Positions 27,365-35,496 of a stretch of DNA of 64,000 nucleotides are shown here, piece after piece; the stretch's first letter is position 1; every line of letters begins with the position of its first letter. The position numbers and the translations under genes are program-made. The DNA lies in assembly GCA_002068415.1 (NCBI GenBank), contig MVZM01000002.1, forward strand, positions 107,292 to 171,291, in the 5' to 3' direction. Origin of the DNA: Tenericutes bacterium ADurb.BinA124. Its GTDB lineage: Bacteria > Bacillota_I > Bacilli_A > ML615J-28 > CAG-698. Below the pieces are notes generated by a model. It saw only the letters and a program-made list of their open reading frames with translations, had not been told where the DNA came from and did not search any database.

Positions 27365-27736
27365 ATGCGGATTGCTTTAATTGCTCATGATAAAAAGAAA
27401 CCTGAAATGATTGACTTTGCCTATGAAAACCGTCATTTCTTGCAAAAACATCAGTTGTTTGCAACGGGGACGACGGGGAAAATGGTTATGGAAAAAACCG
27501 GATTGCCGATTCACTGCTTTAAATCGGGACCGCTGGGTGGCGATCAGGAAATTGGCGCCCAAGTGGCGAAAGGAGAAATTGATTTAGTTTTCTTCTTCCG
27601 TGATCCATTAACGGCTCAACCTCATGAACCGGATATTTCGGCTTTGTTAAGATTGTGCGATGTTTATGAAATCCCGTTAGCGACAAATCGCAATACTGCT
27701 AAGATGATGATTAAATCGGAGGTCAAAAAATGTTAA
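27365..27736 (+). CDS. mgsA: methylglyoxal synthase
   Basis: Converts dihydroxyacetone phosphate to methylglyoxal and phosphate, a bypass that frees phosphate when sugar phosphates build up. 123 residues, slightly short. Motifs: [28 protein letters not shown] (Asp60 matches the catalytic aspartate), [15 protein letters not shown] and [15 protein letters not shown]. It overlaps the following membrane gene by 7 bp. Confidence 0.96.
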   Translation: MRIALIAHDKKKPEMIDFAYENRHFLQKHQLFATGTTGKMVMEKTGLPIHCFKSGPLGGDQEIGAQVAKGEIDLVFFFRDPLTAQPHEPDISALLRLCDVYEIPLATNRNTAKMMIKSEVKKC

Positions 27737-29298
27737 ATGATATCATTGTGTTTATAACTAACAATAAACTGACATTGTTTATTCCCACCTTACTTTTGGT
27801 AGTGGTCTTTTTGTTTGGTTCTGTGTTGCGGAAACCGAAAACCCCTTGGGTCAGTTTGATTGTCACGCTGTTAGCCATTGGCGGCTTGGTTGTGGAAATA
27901 CTGAAGGTGGTTCCCGAGACCTTTTCGTTGTTTGGCTTTTCGTATCTTTTCTATTTATCAGCTTTAACTCTACTTGCTTTAATAATTACTTTAATTGAAT
28001 TTTTAGTAAGTCAAAGACAATACCACAATCGCATAGCGATTATTGAAGCGATGCCGTCCAATATTGAAACCAATGTTTACGCTTATTTAAATCGGCAAGG
28101 ACGCTTGCTTAAATTAACCGAGGGTTTTTTAGATTTATTTACCGATTTAATTAGTGGTAAACAAATGTGGTTTGAAAGCATTAGCCGTTTTAGCTGCAAT
28201 GATGAGGAAATGACTTACAAAAAATGGTTGGCATTTTTAAAACATGCTCCGGAATCAATTTTTTTAGTTAATATTAAATTAGTTAATGACGAAGAACTGA
28301 ACTTGAATTTGGAAAAAAAGGCCATCTTCAAAGATGAAAAACTGGTTGGCTATATTTTGCTTAACCAAAAATTAACCTTGTCTGAAGTCTTTAAAGATGA
28401 TGTCAAGAATGATTATAAAAAACGATTAAAAAAATATCTTGATTTACTTGATGAACCGTTGGCTTATTTTGATCAAGATAAAAATAAATACATTTTATCG
28501 ACGCAAATGATGCGCTTACTGAATGCGAAGGAAAGTGAGTTAGCTCCGGCTGTTTTTGAAAAATTAATTGTTCCAGAAGATTTGGGAGCTTTAAGCAAAC
28601 GCCCAACGACGGAAGGTCAAGCTGTCGTTCAATACCGTTTAATCACCATCAACGGTCAAGAGTGGTTTGAAGAAAACATTCAGCACCACGGAAATCATCG
28701 TTATTTGGTTCTTCATCGTTCCGATTTCACAAAAACCAAAATCAACTTTAAAGGCTATCCGGAATTATTAAGCGATGTCAATGCTTTTATTGATCAGAAT
28801 CGTGATTTTGCGCTCGCCTTTTTAGCCCTTAAAGATTTGCCCCGTATTGTTGATGTTTTGGGAAATGATGCCAGCGAGCTCGTTGCTCTTAAGTACTTCA
28901 CAAAACTGAATGCTTCCAGTTTAAGCGGGAAAATCAAAGTTTACCGCATTAGTAAAATGGAATACGGTATTATCATCGATCGTCTGGATAACTATGATCT
29001 CATTCTTCGTGATTTAAAAAACAATGTTTCCGAATTATTGGGTTTAGAGATTTATTTCAATGAGAAGAAGTTTGTTTTGAAGAATGCTGTCGGCATTGTT
29101 TCTTCCAAAAATGTGTTGGAACGAACACCGGAAGCGATTGTGAAAGCCGGGTTTGATGCTTTGTTCTTTGCGACCGATGAAAAATATGATAAACGCTACA
29201 GCATTTATTATGCGAAAAAACCGGTTGTGGAAACAAAACCGGAAGATATGAAAATTGATTTAAGCGATCAGTTTTTAGATCAGTTATTAAGAAAATAG
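27730..29298 (+). CDS. membrane protein with PAS-like and degenerate GGDEF-like domains
   Basis: 522 residues. Three hydrophobic segments in the first 95 residues, a PAS-like stretch around 115-220 ([17 protein letters not shown]), a second around 235-290 ([18 protein letters not shown]), and a C-terminal domain from about 340 that follows the GGDEF pattern ([15 protein letters not shown]..., [17 protein letters not shown]). The GGDEF signature itself is replaced by ISKMEYG, so cyclase activity is unlikely; it could bind or sense a nucleotide. The architecture recalls the membrane/PAS/degenerate-GGDEF half of GdpP, but there is no DHH/DHHA1 phosphodiesterase domain. RBS GGAGGT. Co-translated with mgsA. 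Confidence 0.65.
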   Translation: MLNDIIVFITNNKLTLFIPTLLLVVVFLFGSVLRKPKTPWVSLIVTLLAIGGLVVEILKVVPETFSLFGFSYLFYLSALTLLALIITLIEFLVSQRQYHNRIAIIEAMPSNIETNVYAYLNRQGRLLKLTEGFLDLFTDLISGKQMWFESISRFSCNDEEMTYKKWLAFLKHAPESIFLVNIKLVNDEELNLNLEKKAIFKDEKLVGYILLNQKLTLSEVFKDDVKNDYKKRLKKYLDLLDEPLAYFDQDKNKYILSTQMMRLLNAKESELAPAVFEKLIVPEDLGALSKRPTTEGQAVVQYRLITINGQEWFEENIQHHGNHRYLVLHRSDFTKTKINFKGYPELLSDVNAFIDQNRDFALAFLALKDLPRIVDVLGNDASELVALKYFTKLNASSLSGKIKVYRISKMEYGIIIDRLDNYDLILRDLKNNVSELLGLEIYFNEKKFVLKNAVGIVSSKNVLERTPEAIVKAGFDALFFATDEKYDKRYSIYYAKKPVVETKPEDMKIDLSDQFLDQLLRK

Positions 29299-29309
29299 CT
29301 TAGATTAAT

Positions 29310-29335
29310 GGCCGCTTTACCAAGTGGCCCTTTTT
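29310..29335 (+). terminator. terminator before ispDF
   Basis: GGCCGCTT/AAGTGGCC stem (one G-T pair), TACC loop, five T. The ispDF RBS begins right after the T run. Confidence 0.85.
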
Positions 29336-29345
29336 AAAAGGAGAT

Positions 29346-30497
29346 ATGATGTTTGATGTGGTGTTGTTGATGGCCGGAAGCGGAACGAGAACGCTTCTTC
29401 CTTATAACAAAATATTTTATCAAATCAACGGTCAACCGTTGTTTATGTTTTCTTTAGAAGTTTTTTTAAGTTTTCCCGAGTGCGCGCGGATTGTGTTGGT
29501 TGTTAAGGAAGGGGAAGAAGAAAAAGTGTTAGCTGCTCTTGACAGCATTGATCAAACCCGTATTTATGTTGTTCCGGGCGGTAGTCAGCGTCAAGACAGT
29601 GTTGCTTCCGGCATGAAGATCTGTCAGGAAGAAACCGTCCTCATTCATGACGGAGCACGGCCCTGCCTCCTAAAAAGCGATGTGGAGCGCCTGCTGGAGG
29701 TTGTTAAAACGGCCCCGGCGGCGGCTTTAGCAATCCCTCTTACCGATACCATTCGCCAAAAGCAAACATCCGGTTATCGCGTCCTTGATCGCTCGACCTT
29801 GATGGCCATGCAAACACCGCAGGCAGTGCAGCGGAAACATTATTTAGAAGCCTTGGCTTTCGCTCAAGCGGAAGGTTTTTATGGAACCGACGATTTAGAG
29901 TTATTGGAACGGTATTTACAAATCGAACCGGTTTTGGTTTTCGGTGATGCTCGCAATCTAAAAGTTACGAGTCCAGCTGATTTAAAGATGGTGGATGCTT
30001 ATTTACAGGGAGGAAAAAGGCATTATAAAATTGGTCATTCCCACGATACTCATCGCTTCGTTTTTGGTCGTCCCTTGATTTTAGGGGGAGTCACTATCCC
30101 CTGTGAAAAGGGTCTTTTAGGTCATTCCGATGCCGATATTGTCTACCATGTAGTCAGTGAAGCCATCATTGGGGCACTGGGGCTCGGGGACCTTGGTCAG
30201 CATTTTCCCGATACCGATCCCTCTTTCCACAACATCTCCTCCAGTTATTTTGTAACAACTGCTAAACAATTGCTTATTGATCATCAATATCAAATCAGCA
30301 ATCTCGATATAACGATTCATCTTGAAGAACCGCATTTAAAAATCTATAAAGATCAAATGAAAAACAATCTTGCCAGTTTGCTGGAAATTGATTCCTGTTG
30401 CATTAATGTGAAAGCCACCCGCGGGGAAGGGCTTGGTTTTATCGGTCAAAAGCAAGGAGTTTCGGCGGAGTGCGTGGTTTTGCTTTATCCGAAATAA
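29346..30497 (+). CDS. ispDF: bifunctional IspD/IspF (MEP cytidylyltransferase / MECDP synthase)
   Basis: Two non-adjacent MEP-pathway steps in one protein of 383 residues. Residues 1-225 are IspD: MAGSGTRTLLPYNK (CTP-binding loop), IHDGARPCL, GTDDLELLER. From residue 226 IspF follows: IGHSHDTHRF with the metal Asp and His, ILGGVTIP, GHSDADIVYHVVSEAIIGALGLGDLGQHFPDTD, and KATRGEGLGFIG near the end. Both halves keep their key residues. RBS AAGGAGAT. Fused IspDF is well known in alpha- and epsilon-proteobacteria and is less usual in Gram-positives. It complements dxr at 8757. Confidence 0.96.
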   Translation: MMFDVVLLMAGSGTRTLLPYNKIFYQINGQPLFMFSLEVFLSFPECARIVLVVKEGEEEKVLAALDSIDQTRIYVVPGGSQRQDSVASGMKICQEETVLIHDGARPCLLKSDVERLLEVVKTAPAAALAIPLTDTIRQKQTSGYRVLDRSTLMAMQTPQAVQRKHYLEALAFAQAEGFYGTDDLELLERYLQIEPVLVFGDARNLKVTSPADLKMVDAYLQGGKRHYKIGHSHDTHRFVFGRPLILGGVTIPCEKGLLGHSDADIVYHVVSEAIIGALGLGDLGQHFPDTDPSFHNISSSYFVTTAKQLLIDHQYQISNLDITIHLEEPHLKIYKDQMKNNLASLLEIDSCCINVKATRGEGLGFIGQKQGVSAECVVLLYPK

Positions 30498-30527
30498 ATC
30501 ATTTTCTAAAACTAATTTTTACATTTA

Positions 30528-30536
30528 TGGTATAAT
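30528..30536 (+). promoter_or_regulatory. extended -10 promoter of the nfu-radical SAM pair
   Basis: TGGTATAAT within TATGGTATAAT, 22 bp before the chosen start. Confidence 0.65.
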
Positions 30537-30558
30537 ACGATGAAAAGAGGTAATGAAT

Positions 30559-30807
30559 ATGGAAAAATTAACAAAGCAAGAAATAGAAACTAAAGTCAAA
30601 ACCATTATCAATAAAATCCGTCCCTATTTATTAAGAGACGGTGGCGATATTGAATTTTTACGGATTGAAAACGGGATTGTCTATGTCCGCATGATGGGTG
30701 CTTGTGTTGGTTGTGCCAACATCGATGTCACCTTAAAAGACGGTATTGAAGCTATTTTATTAGAAGAAGTTCCCGGTATTTTTGGTGTCGAAAACGTTTA
30801 TGAATGA
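30559..30807 (+). CDS. nfu: Nfu-type iron-sulfur scaffold (NifU C-terminal domain)
   Basis: Single NifU-like domain of 82 residues that holds and passes on Fe-S clusters. IRPYLLRDGGDIEFL and GACVGCANID with Cys49 and Cys52 are the family signatures. I prefer ATG 30559 over ATG 30553, which lies only 2 bp after the RBS AGAGG. The next gene is a radical SAM protein that needs a 4Fe-4S cluster, and the two overlap by 8 bp (ATGAATGA). Confidence 0.93.
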   Translation: MEKLTKQEIETKVKTIINKIRPYLLRDGGDIEFLRIENGIVYVRMMGACVGCANIDVTLKDGIEAILLEEVPGIFGVENVYE

Positions 30808-31642
30808 GCTTGTTTCTCCTCATTTTAAACGGATCTATGTTGAAATCACCAATGTTTGTCAGTTAGCATGTACTTTTTGTTTGCCCTTAAACCGCCCCAA
30901 ACAGTTTATGACGACGGAACAATTTAGGCGGGTGTTAAGTGAAGTTAAGCCCTACACCGATTATCTTTACTGGCATGTCAAGGGTGAACCCCTCCTTCAT
31001 CCAAAGTTGAGATCTTTTTTGGATTTAGCTTTGGAAAAGCATTTTCAGATTAATTTAACTACTAACGGCCTGTTGCTTTTTCAACACCATGAGTTGTTAA
31101 GCATTCATCCGGCCATCCGCCAAATTAATTTATCACTTCATGTACTGCAAGAATTACCGGAAACTGAGCGCAAAAACTATCTTCAAGAATTGATTCGTTT
31201 TTTAAAAACGATGGAAAAAGTTTTCTCAAAATACATTTCTTTAAGATTTTGGTTAGGAAATAATCCTTTAAAAAGTTATGTAATTGAGCAGCTTAATGCT
31301 GCTTTTAATGTTCATTTGCACAATGATTCAAGGAATTTGTTTCCCCATGTTTATCTTGATACTGATCAAGAATTTGTGTGGCCGGAACAATCAACCACGA
31401 CGAGTCCGTTTGTTTTTTGTCGGGGTTTAAAAGATCACATCGCTATTTTAGTGGACGGTTCCGTTGTTCCTTGTTGCTTGGACGGTAATGGGCAAGTGGT
31501 GTTAGGAAATGTGTTTTCCGATTCCCTAAAAACGATTTTGGCGGGATCGGCTTGGAAAAAATTAAGGGAAGCTTTTAAAAAAAGACAAAACTTGCCACCG
31601 CTTTGCCAACATTGTTCATATAAAGACCGTTTTGCCCTCTAG
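30800..31642 (+). CDS. radical SAM/SPASM-type protein
   Basis: 280 residues from ATG 30800, overlapping the nfu stop; an upstream TTG at 30782 is possible but less likely. Residues 20-27 hold CxxxCxxC (CQLACTFC) for the SAM-binding 4Fe-4S cluster, followed by WHVKGEPLLHPKL and LTTNGLLL. The C-terminal part has C..., VDGSVVPCCLDGNGQVVLGNV and CQHC, a twitch/SPASM-like second cluster site. Such proteins include peptide- and cofactor-maturing enzymes; nothing here shows the substrate and no precursor peptide is visible next to it. The family and cluster sites are clear, the reaction is not. Confidence 0.88.
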   Translation: MNELVSPHFKRIYVEITNVCQLACTFCLPLNRPKQFMTTEQFRRVLSEVKPYTDYLYWHVKGEPLLHPKLRSFLDLALEKHFQINLTTNGLLLFQHHELLSIHPAIRQINLSLHVLQELPETERKNYLQELIRFLKTMEKVFSKYISLRFWLGNNPLKSYVIEQLNAAFNVHLHNDSRNLFPHVYLDTDQEFVWPEQSTTTSPFVFCRGLKDHIAILVDGSVVPCCLDGNGQVVLGNVFSDSLKTILAGSAWKKLREAFKKRQNLPPLCQHCSYKDRFAL

Positions 31643-31652
31643 GGCATTTTTT
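31633..31652 (+). terminator. short terminator after the radical SAM gene
   Basis: TGCCC-TCTA-GGGCA hairpin followed by TTTTTTATTT; the stop codon TAG lies in the loop/stem. Confidence 0.6.
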
Positions 31653-31672
31653 ATTTCTCCTTAACTTTTATA

Positions 31673-31689
31673 ATAACATATGTTATAAT
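31673..31689 (+). promoter_or_regulatory. -10 element overlapped by a 14-bp palindrome
   Basis: ATAACATATGTTAT (31673-31686) is a perfect palindrome, and TATAAT (31684-31689) overlaps its right arm. It lies 29 bp before the S1-protein start and could be a repressor operator; no regulator is identified. Confidence 0.5.
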
Positions 31690-31717
31690 TTACATATAGT
31701 AGGTCAAGAGGTGGACA

Positions 31718-32053
31718 ATGATTAAAAAAGGTGACATCGTCATCGGGAAGATTACCAATATTCTCGGTTACGGTGCTTTTGTGAGCGTGGGGGAATATGA
31801 CGGCCTAATTCATATTTCCGAATTTTCCGACAATTTTGTTCGTAAAATCGATGATTATGTGCAAGTCGGACAACAAGTGAAACTGAAAGTATTGGATGTT
31901 GATGAAAATACTAAGAAATTACGTTTAAGCTATAAGACTTTGAATAAAACTAGGGGTGTCAAAGGTGAGATTCCGAAATTTATTATCGGATTTAATTCTT
32001 TAGAAAAAGCCATGCCGGCCTTCATTGCTGCGCAAATCAAAAAAAAGGAGTAA
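31718..32053 (+). CDS. S1-domain RNA-binding protein (YugI/CvfD-like)
   Basis: 111 residues. A single S1 RNA-binding domain fills residues 1-72 (GKITNILGYGAFVSVGEYDGLIHISEFSD, VGQQVKLKVLDVDENTKKLRLSYK), followed by a short tail with IGFNSLEKAMPAFIAAQIKKK. Size and order match the Bacillus YugI (general stress protein 13)/CvfD group of ribosome-associated regulators. RBS AGAGGTGG. One base separates its stop from the pgi start. Confidence 0.9.
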   Translation: MIKKGDIVIGKITNILGYGAFVSVGEYDGLIHISEFSDNFVRKIDDYVQVGQQVKLKVLDVDENTKKLRLSYKTLNKTRGVKGEIPKFIIGFNSLEKAMPAFIAAQIKKKE

Positions 32054-32054
32054 T

Positions 32055-33368
32055 ATGTTAAACTATCAACAGGTGCTACCGTTTATTAAGAAAACTGATT
32101 TGGAAGCTTTGGAACCCCAAGCTCTTAAAGCTAAGGAAGATTTGCTTCATAAAACTTGTTTGGGCAACGATTTTGTTGGTTGGGTTGATTACCCGAATCG
32201 CTTAAGCGAAGCCGATTTAAAAGCAATTGTTGCTGCCAGTCAAACGATTCAAAATCAATCTCAAGTTCTGCTCGTCATTGGCATTGGCGGTTCCTACCTT
32301 GGAGCTAAGTCGGCACTGTCAATGTTAAGAGCTTATTTTAAAAAAACCGGTGGTCTTGAGATTCTGTTTGTGGGGAATACTTTGTCATCAACTTATACCA
32401 AAGCGGTGTTACAATATTTACAGCATAAAGATTTTTCTATCAATGTGATTTCTAAATCGGGGACAACGACGGAACCGGCGATTGCATTTCGTTTGTTTCG
32501 CGGTCTCTTAAAAGAAAAATATGGTTCCCGTTTTAATGAACGCATTTATTGCACGACAACGATTGGTAAAGGTGTCCTTTATTCGGAAGCCATCAACAAT
32601 AATTATCAGATTTTTGCTATTCCTGAAGATATTGGCGGTCGCTATTCGGTTTTAACTCCGGTTGGATTACTACCGATGGCTTGCAGTAACATCGACATTT
32701 ACCAAGTCATTAACGGGGCTAGCCAAGCGATTTTTAATTTCTCACAAAAACCGTTTTGGGAAAACCAAGTTTTGCTTTATGCGAGTTTACGTAAAGCGCT
32801 GTATGACCAAGGAAAACGGATAGAAATGCTGGTTTATTATGAACCAAAACTGCATTATTTTGGCGAATGGTATAAACAATTATTCGGTGAATCCGAAGGC
32901 AAAAACCATTTAGGCTTGTTCCCGGTAACGGCCAATTATTCGACGGATCTACACTCACTGGGTCAGTATGTTCAAGACGGTCACCGTCATTTATTCGAAA
33001 CCGTTTTAAATATTAATAAACCGGAAGAGGATTTAACGATTCCTCTAGACCAGCTTGATTTTGATCAATTAAATTATTTAACGAAATATTCGCTCCACCA
33101 AATTAATCATCAAGCTTTGGTGGGGACAACGATGGCCCATGTTGATGGGGGCGTTCCCAATATTCTCATTAATGTTCCGGAACTATCACCCTATTATTAT
33201 GCTTATCTAGTTTATTTCTTCATGCTTAGCTGTGGCATCAGTGCGGCTCTATTAGGTGTTAATCCTTACGATCAACCGGGGGTTGAAGCTTATAAACGAA
33301 ATATGTTTGCCTTGCTTGGAAAACCGGGCTTAGAAAAACTGACGGAGGAACTAAAGAAGAAGCGATGA
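32055..33368 (+). CDS. pgi: glucose-6-phosphate isomerase
   Basis: Interconverts glucose-6-P and fructose-6-P. 437 residues from ATG 32055, which follows AAAAAAGGAG; the frame is open further upstream through the S1 gene. Motifs: VIGIGGSYLGAKSAL, ISKSGTTTEPAIAFR, GGRYSVLTPVGLLPMA, GESEGKN (catalytic Glu), MAHVDGGVPNI and NPYDQPGVEAYKRNMFALLG. The length is that of the short Firmicute type. It overlaps the next gene by 4 bp. Confidence 0.96.
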   Translation: MLNYQQVLPFIKKTDLEALEPQALKAKEDLLHKTCLGNDFVGWVDYPNRLSEADLKAIVAASQTIQNQSQVLLVIGIGGSYLGAKSALSMLRAYFKKTGGLEILFVGNTLSSTYTKAVLQYLQHKDFSINVISKSGTTTEPAIAFRLFRGLLKEKYGSRFNERIYCTTTIGKGVLYSEAINNNYQIFAIPEDIGGRYSVLTPVGLLPMACSNIDIYQVINGASQAIFNFSQKPFWENQVLLYASLRKALYDQGKRIEMLVYYEPKLHYFGEWYKQLFGESEGKNHLGLFPVTANYSTDLHSLGQYVQDGHRHLFETVLNINKPEEDLTIPLDQLDFDQLNYLTKYSLHQINHQALVGTTMAHVDGGVPNILINVPELSPYYYAYLVYFFMLSCGISAALLGVNPYDQPGVEAYKRNMFALLGKPGLEKLTEELKKKR

Positions 33369-33916
33369 AAAAAACCATCATTTTAATTTTACTAGTGTTG
33401 TTGGGCTCATTAAGCGGCTGTCAAAAGAATAGGGTTGAGGATGATTATCCAATGCTTAATGGAATTAACCATGTTTTTGAAAAAAGCACTTACCAGGAAG
33501 TTACAAAGGCTCTCACAGTTGCTTCCGGGGTTCAGGTTGTTTTATTTTCCTATAATCCCCATTTTTATGAATGTCCGTTTTGTCTCGCCGTCATGCCGAT
33601 TATTAATGATGCGGCTTTAAAAATGGGGATCGAGAAAATTCTTTATTTAGACATCTATGAAATGCGTAAGAATAACACGACGGAATATCAATTGTTGCTC
33701 GGTTATTTAGACAACAAAGTTGGCGATTTAATTGTCCGTGATGGTGTTAAAAAACTGATTGTTCCCGATTTATATGTTGTAAAGGACGGCGAAATTGCCG
33801 CTCATCATATTGCAACATTAAAGAATGACAAAGGTGCATTTATTTATGATTTAAGCCCGGAACAAAAACAAGAACTTCAGACCATTTATGAACAAATGTT
33901 TCAATTAGTGCTCTAA
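33365..33916 (+). CDS. thioredoxin-like lipoprotein
   Basis: 183 residues. MKK, a hydrophobic core and lipobox LSGC (Cys19) make it a lipoprotein. The mature part has a thioredoxin-like fold pattern: VVLFSYNPHFYECPFC with a CPFC redox pair (Cys70, Cys73), then IEKILYLDIYEMR and a cis-Pro-like IVPDLYVVKDGEI. Likely a disulfide exchange or electron-transfer protein on the outer membrane face. It starts in the ATGA overlap with pgi, which is odd company for a secreted redox protein. Confidence 0.83.
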   Translation: MKKTIILILLVLLGSLSGCQKNRVEDDYPMLNGINHVFEKSTYQEVTKALTVASGVQVVLFSYNPHFYECPFCLAVMPIINDAALKMGIEKILYLDIYEMRKNNTTEYQLLLGYLDNKVGDLIVRDGVKKLIVPDLYVVKDGEIAAHHIATLKNDKGAFIYDLSPEQKQELQTIYEQMFQLVL

Positions 33917-33922
33917 TAATCG

Positions 33923-33965
33923 AAAAATCAAATAAGGCGATTATGGCTATATTTGATTTTTTTTG
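33923..33965 (+). terminator. terminator before the tsa operon
   Basis: AAAAATCAAATA pairs with TATTTGATTTTT over 12 bp around a 15-base loop, followed by further T. Confidence 0.75.
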
Positions 33966-33995
33966 TTTGTGAGTAGTGAAATATCCTCCGGGGTA

Positions 33996-34004
33996 TGGTA
34001 TAAT
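33996..34004 (+). promoter_or_regulatory. extended -10 promoter of tsaE-tsaB-rimI-tsaD
   Basis: TGGTATAAT within GTATGGTATAATAA, 21 bp before tsaE. No clear -35. Confidence 0.65.
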
Positions 34005-34025
34005 AATACAAAAATAGGAGGCAAT

Positions 34026-34475
34026 ATGAAAATCAAAAAAATCATTGCTAACGAACAGATGATGATTAATCTCGGTCAAATCATCGGCGAACATGCCCAA
34101 GCTAATATGGTCATCGCCTTAAACGGCAATTTAGGAGTCGGAAAAACGACTTTAACTAAAGGTATTGCTTTGGGCTTGGGGATTAGGGAAACCATCAACA
34201 GCCCCACTTTCACAATCCTCAAAATCTACAAAGGTCGTTTGCCTTTATATCACCTTGACCTCTATCGGACTAGTATGGGGAGCGGGGATGAGGATTTAGC
34301 GGAGTACTTTGAACAAGGTGGCCTTTGTGTTGTGGAATGGGCCAATAATATTGCTCATTTACTCCCGGCTAATTGTCTAACAATCACCTTTTTTGTTTTA
34401 AGTAATGGTGCAAGACAAGTTGATTTGTCGACGGATAATCCGGCCTTTAATCAAATGCTTGGGGCGATAAAATGA
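34026..34475 (+). CDS. tsaE: t6A biosynthesis ATPase TsaE
   Basis: ATPase partner of the TsaB-TsaD complex that makes N6-threonylcarbamoyladenosine at position 37 of ANN-reading tRNAs. 149 residues from ATG 34026, chosen for the AGGAGG 5 bp upstream; the frame reaches 33963 without an RBS. Walker A GNLGVGKTT (residues 34-42), TINSPTFTI and YHLDLYR, VVEWA match the family. ATGA overlap with tsaB. Confidence 0.95.
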   Translation: MKIKKIIANEQMMINLGQIIGEHAQANMVIALNGNLGVGKTTLTKGIALGLGIRETINSPTFTILKIYKGRLPLYHLDLYRTSMGSGDEDLAEYFEQGGLCVVEWANNIAHLLPANCLTITFFVLSNGARQVDLSTDNPAFNQMLGAIK

Positions 34476-35047
34476 GAACGATGATTTTGGATACATCGAC
34501 AGCCCTTATGTATGTCGCTTTTGTTCAAAACAATCAAGTAATATATGAAAAAAAACAGTTCGGAAAAAACAACCATTCCGAACATTTTCTGCTGGCCATT
34601 GAAGAAGGACTGAAGCACTTGTCATGGCAAGTCAAAGATTTTGGGGCGATTATTGTCGGTATCGGCCCCGGTTCTTATACCGGCTTACGCATTAGTTTAA
34701 CGGTTGCAAAGATATGGGCATGGACACTGCAAATTCCCCTTTATACTGTTAGCAGCTTGGACTTATTAGCTAGTGGCTATTATCATCAAAACGGTCTTTA
34801 TGCTGTCGTGTCGCTTGCAAAAAGCGGCCATGTTTATGGCAAAGTTCTTAAGGCGCAAGACGGTAGCATTCGCCCTTTTGGGGAGGAAAGTTTTATGGAA
34901 AAAACAGCCTTTTTGGATAGCATCAAGCATCTTAACTATAGCTTAGTGGATGAACAAAATTATTTAGTTGACATCCGAGGCCTTAAACCGGAACTGGTGC
35001 AGGATTTGCATAATTTATCGCCCTATTATATGCGGAGGGGGATATGA
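34472..35047 (+). CDS. tsaB: t6A biosynthesis protein TsaB
   Basis: Inactive actin/HSP70-fold paralogue that dimerises with TsaD. 191 residues, shorter than the usual 220-230. MILDTSTALMYVAFVQN, KNNHSEHFLLAIEEGL and VGIGPGSYTGLRISLTVAKIWA are typical. ATGA overlaps on both sides put it in a tightly coupled operon. Confidence 0.93.
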   Translation: MRTMILDTSTALMYVAFVQNNQVIYEKKQFGKNNHSEHFLLAIEEGLKHLSWQVKDFGAIIVGIGPGSYTGLRISLTVAKIWAWTLQIPLYTVSSLDLLASGYYHQNGLYAVVSLAKSGHVYGKVLKAQDGSIRPFGEESFMEKTAFLDSIKHLNYSLVDEQNYLVDIRGLKPELVQDLHNLSPYYMRRGI

Positions 35048-35496
35048 AATATCAAATCCGGCCTTTGGAAGAAAAAGATATCGGGGCAATCGTGGCCGGT
35101 GAAGAAGCCATTTTTGGTGTTTCCTTAGGCTTTGATCTTATTTATGCGGATTTTAAACTCAATCCCTTTGCTCATTACTTGGTTTTAGAGATTGATCAGC
35201 AGGTGGGTGGCTACATCGGTTTATGGATTCACGACGATAAGGCCGAAATCATTAACTTCTATGTTGATAAAGCCTATCAACACCAGGGGTTTGGAACGAT
35301 GCTGCTGGACTTTGCTTGCCAATTATGCGAGTTAAGCGGGGTGTCAATGCTTAGTTTAGAAGTGCGGGAAAATAATAATGCCGCTTTAGCTTTATATGAA
35401 AAATTTAACTTTGTGTTTTCTCACAAACGTCATCAATACTATCAGGATTTAAGCGATGCTTTAGTGCTGATTAAAAAATTTGAGGAAGCAAAATGA
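35044..35496 (+). CDS. rimI: ribosomal protein acetyltransferase RimI-like (GNAT)
   Basis: 150 residues with a GNAT fold. Acetyl-CoA motif A is VDKAYQHQGFGTMLLDFA, followed by LEVRENNNAALALYEKFNF and YYQDLSDALVLIKK. The closest known group is RimI, which acetylates the N-terminus of ribosomal protein S18. The gene sits between tsaB and tsaD, a common Firmicute order. Confidence 0.9.
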   Translation: MKYQIRPLEEKDIGAIVAGEEAIFGVSLGFDLIYADFKLNPFAHYLVLEIDQQVGGYIGLWIHDDKAEIINFYVDKAYQHQGFGTMLLDFACQLCELSGVSMLSLEVRENNNAALALYEKFNFVFSHKRHQYYQDLSDALVLIKKFEEAK

